A DNA stretch of 6,018 bases, from NCBI GenBank assembly GCA_947254465.1, contig CAMYEU010000110.1:1-6018 (forward strand). The letters are read 5' to 3'. The stretch comes from an uncultured Gemella sp. GTDB taxonomy: Bacteria; Bacillota; Bacilli; Staphylococcales; Gemellaceae. Below, in pieces: positions 5,953 to 6,018 of the stretch. Every line of letters starts with the position of its first letter. The stretch's first letter is position 1. A model generated the notes under the pieces. The model had not been told where the DNA came from. It saw nothing but the letters and a program-made list of their open reading frames with translations, and searched no databases. Position numbers and translations under genes: made by a program.

Positions 5953-5995
5953 TACAAGAATTAATAAAATTGTATATAAACCTAAAGTCTAACCA

Positions 5996-6018
5996 CTGTC
6001 TCTTATACACATCTGACG
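5996..6018 (-). other. Untrimmed Nextera adapter at the right end (artefact)
   Basis: Bases 5996-6014 (CTGTCTCTTATACACATCT) are the reverse complement of the Tn5 mosaic end, and 6015-6018 (GACG) begin the reverse complement of the Read 1 adapter. The last biological base is about 5995. Together with 25-47 this creates a 23-bp terminal inverted repeat that is purely a library artefact. Confidence 0.98.

Noticed and set aside
25..6018. 6-kb transposon bounded by 23-bp terminal inverted repeats
   Set aside because: The repeats are Nextera/Tn5 mosaic-end adapter with the P5 tail and an index attached, and no transposase is encoded.

Overview
The window is a short assembled contig of a low-GC (very AT-rich) Gram-positive bacterium, carrying untrimmed Illumina Nextera adapter sequence at both ends (1-47 and 5996-6018). 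Only about 48-5995 is biological. A Firmicutes (Bacillota) origin is supported by WhiA, an ECF-type transporter module, strong AGGAGG-type ribosome binding sites, U-tract terminators and TGG-encoded tryptophan under the standard code. A Gemella-like or other oral/gut Firmicute would fit the Trep_Strep (MptD-type) S component, but the genus cannot be fixed from the sequence alone.

Every supported gene lies on the minus strand, so transcription runs from high to low coordinates. First comes an ECF transporter operon: an MptD/Trep_Strep-family S component (5431-5952, 5' end disturbed by the contig edge), EcfT (4739-5428) and a two-domain EcfA ATPase (3304-4734). These genes are separated by only 2 and 4 nt, which implies translational coupling, and the ATPase starts at TTG. 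A hairpin overlaps the ATPase stop codon. Next is whiA (2245-3195), with its own extended -10 promoter and a near-ideal ribosome binding site. It is followed 18 nt later by a Nudix hydrolase (1615-2226) and a hairpin terminator. Then, after a 213-nt AT-rich leader region with several dyads, comes gltS, a sodium/glutamate symporter (193-1401), closed by a textbook intrinsic terminator. Directly behind it is a strong promoter plus ribosome binding site for a further gene, of which only five codons (48-62) remain before the adapter.

The window therefore holds two membrane transport functions (ECF uptake of an unknown substrate, and glutamate symport) flanking the whiA-Nudix pair. I see no phage, CRISPR, IS element, RNA gene or defence system. 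The apparent 23-bp terminal inverted repeat is sequencing adapter (engineered Tn5 mosaic end), not a natural transposon. The most useful second looks are the edge artefacts, the broken N-terminus of the S component, whiA away from its usual rapZ-yvcK neighbours, the variant Nudix box, and the overlapping dyads upstream of gltS.
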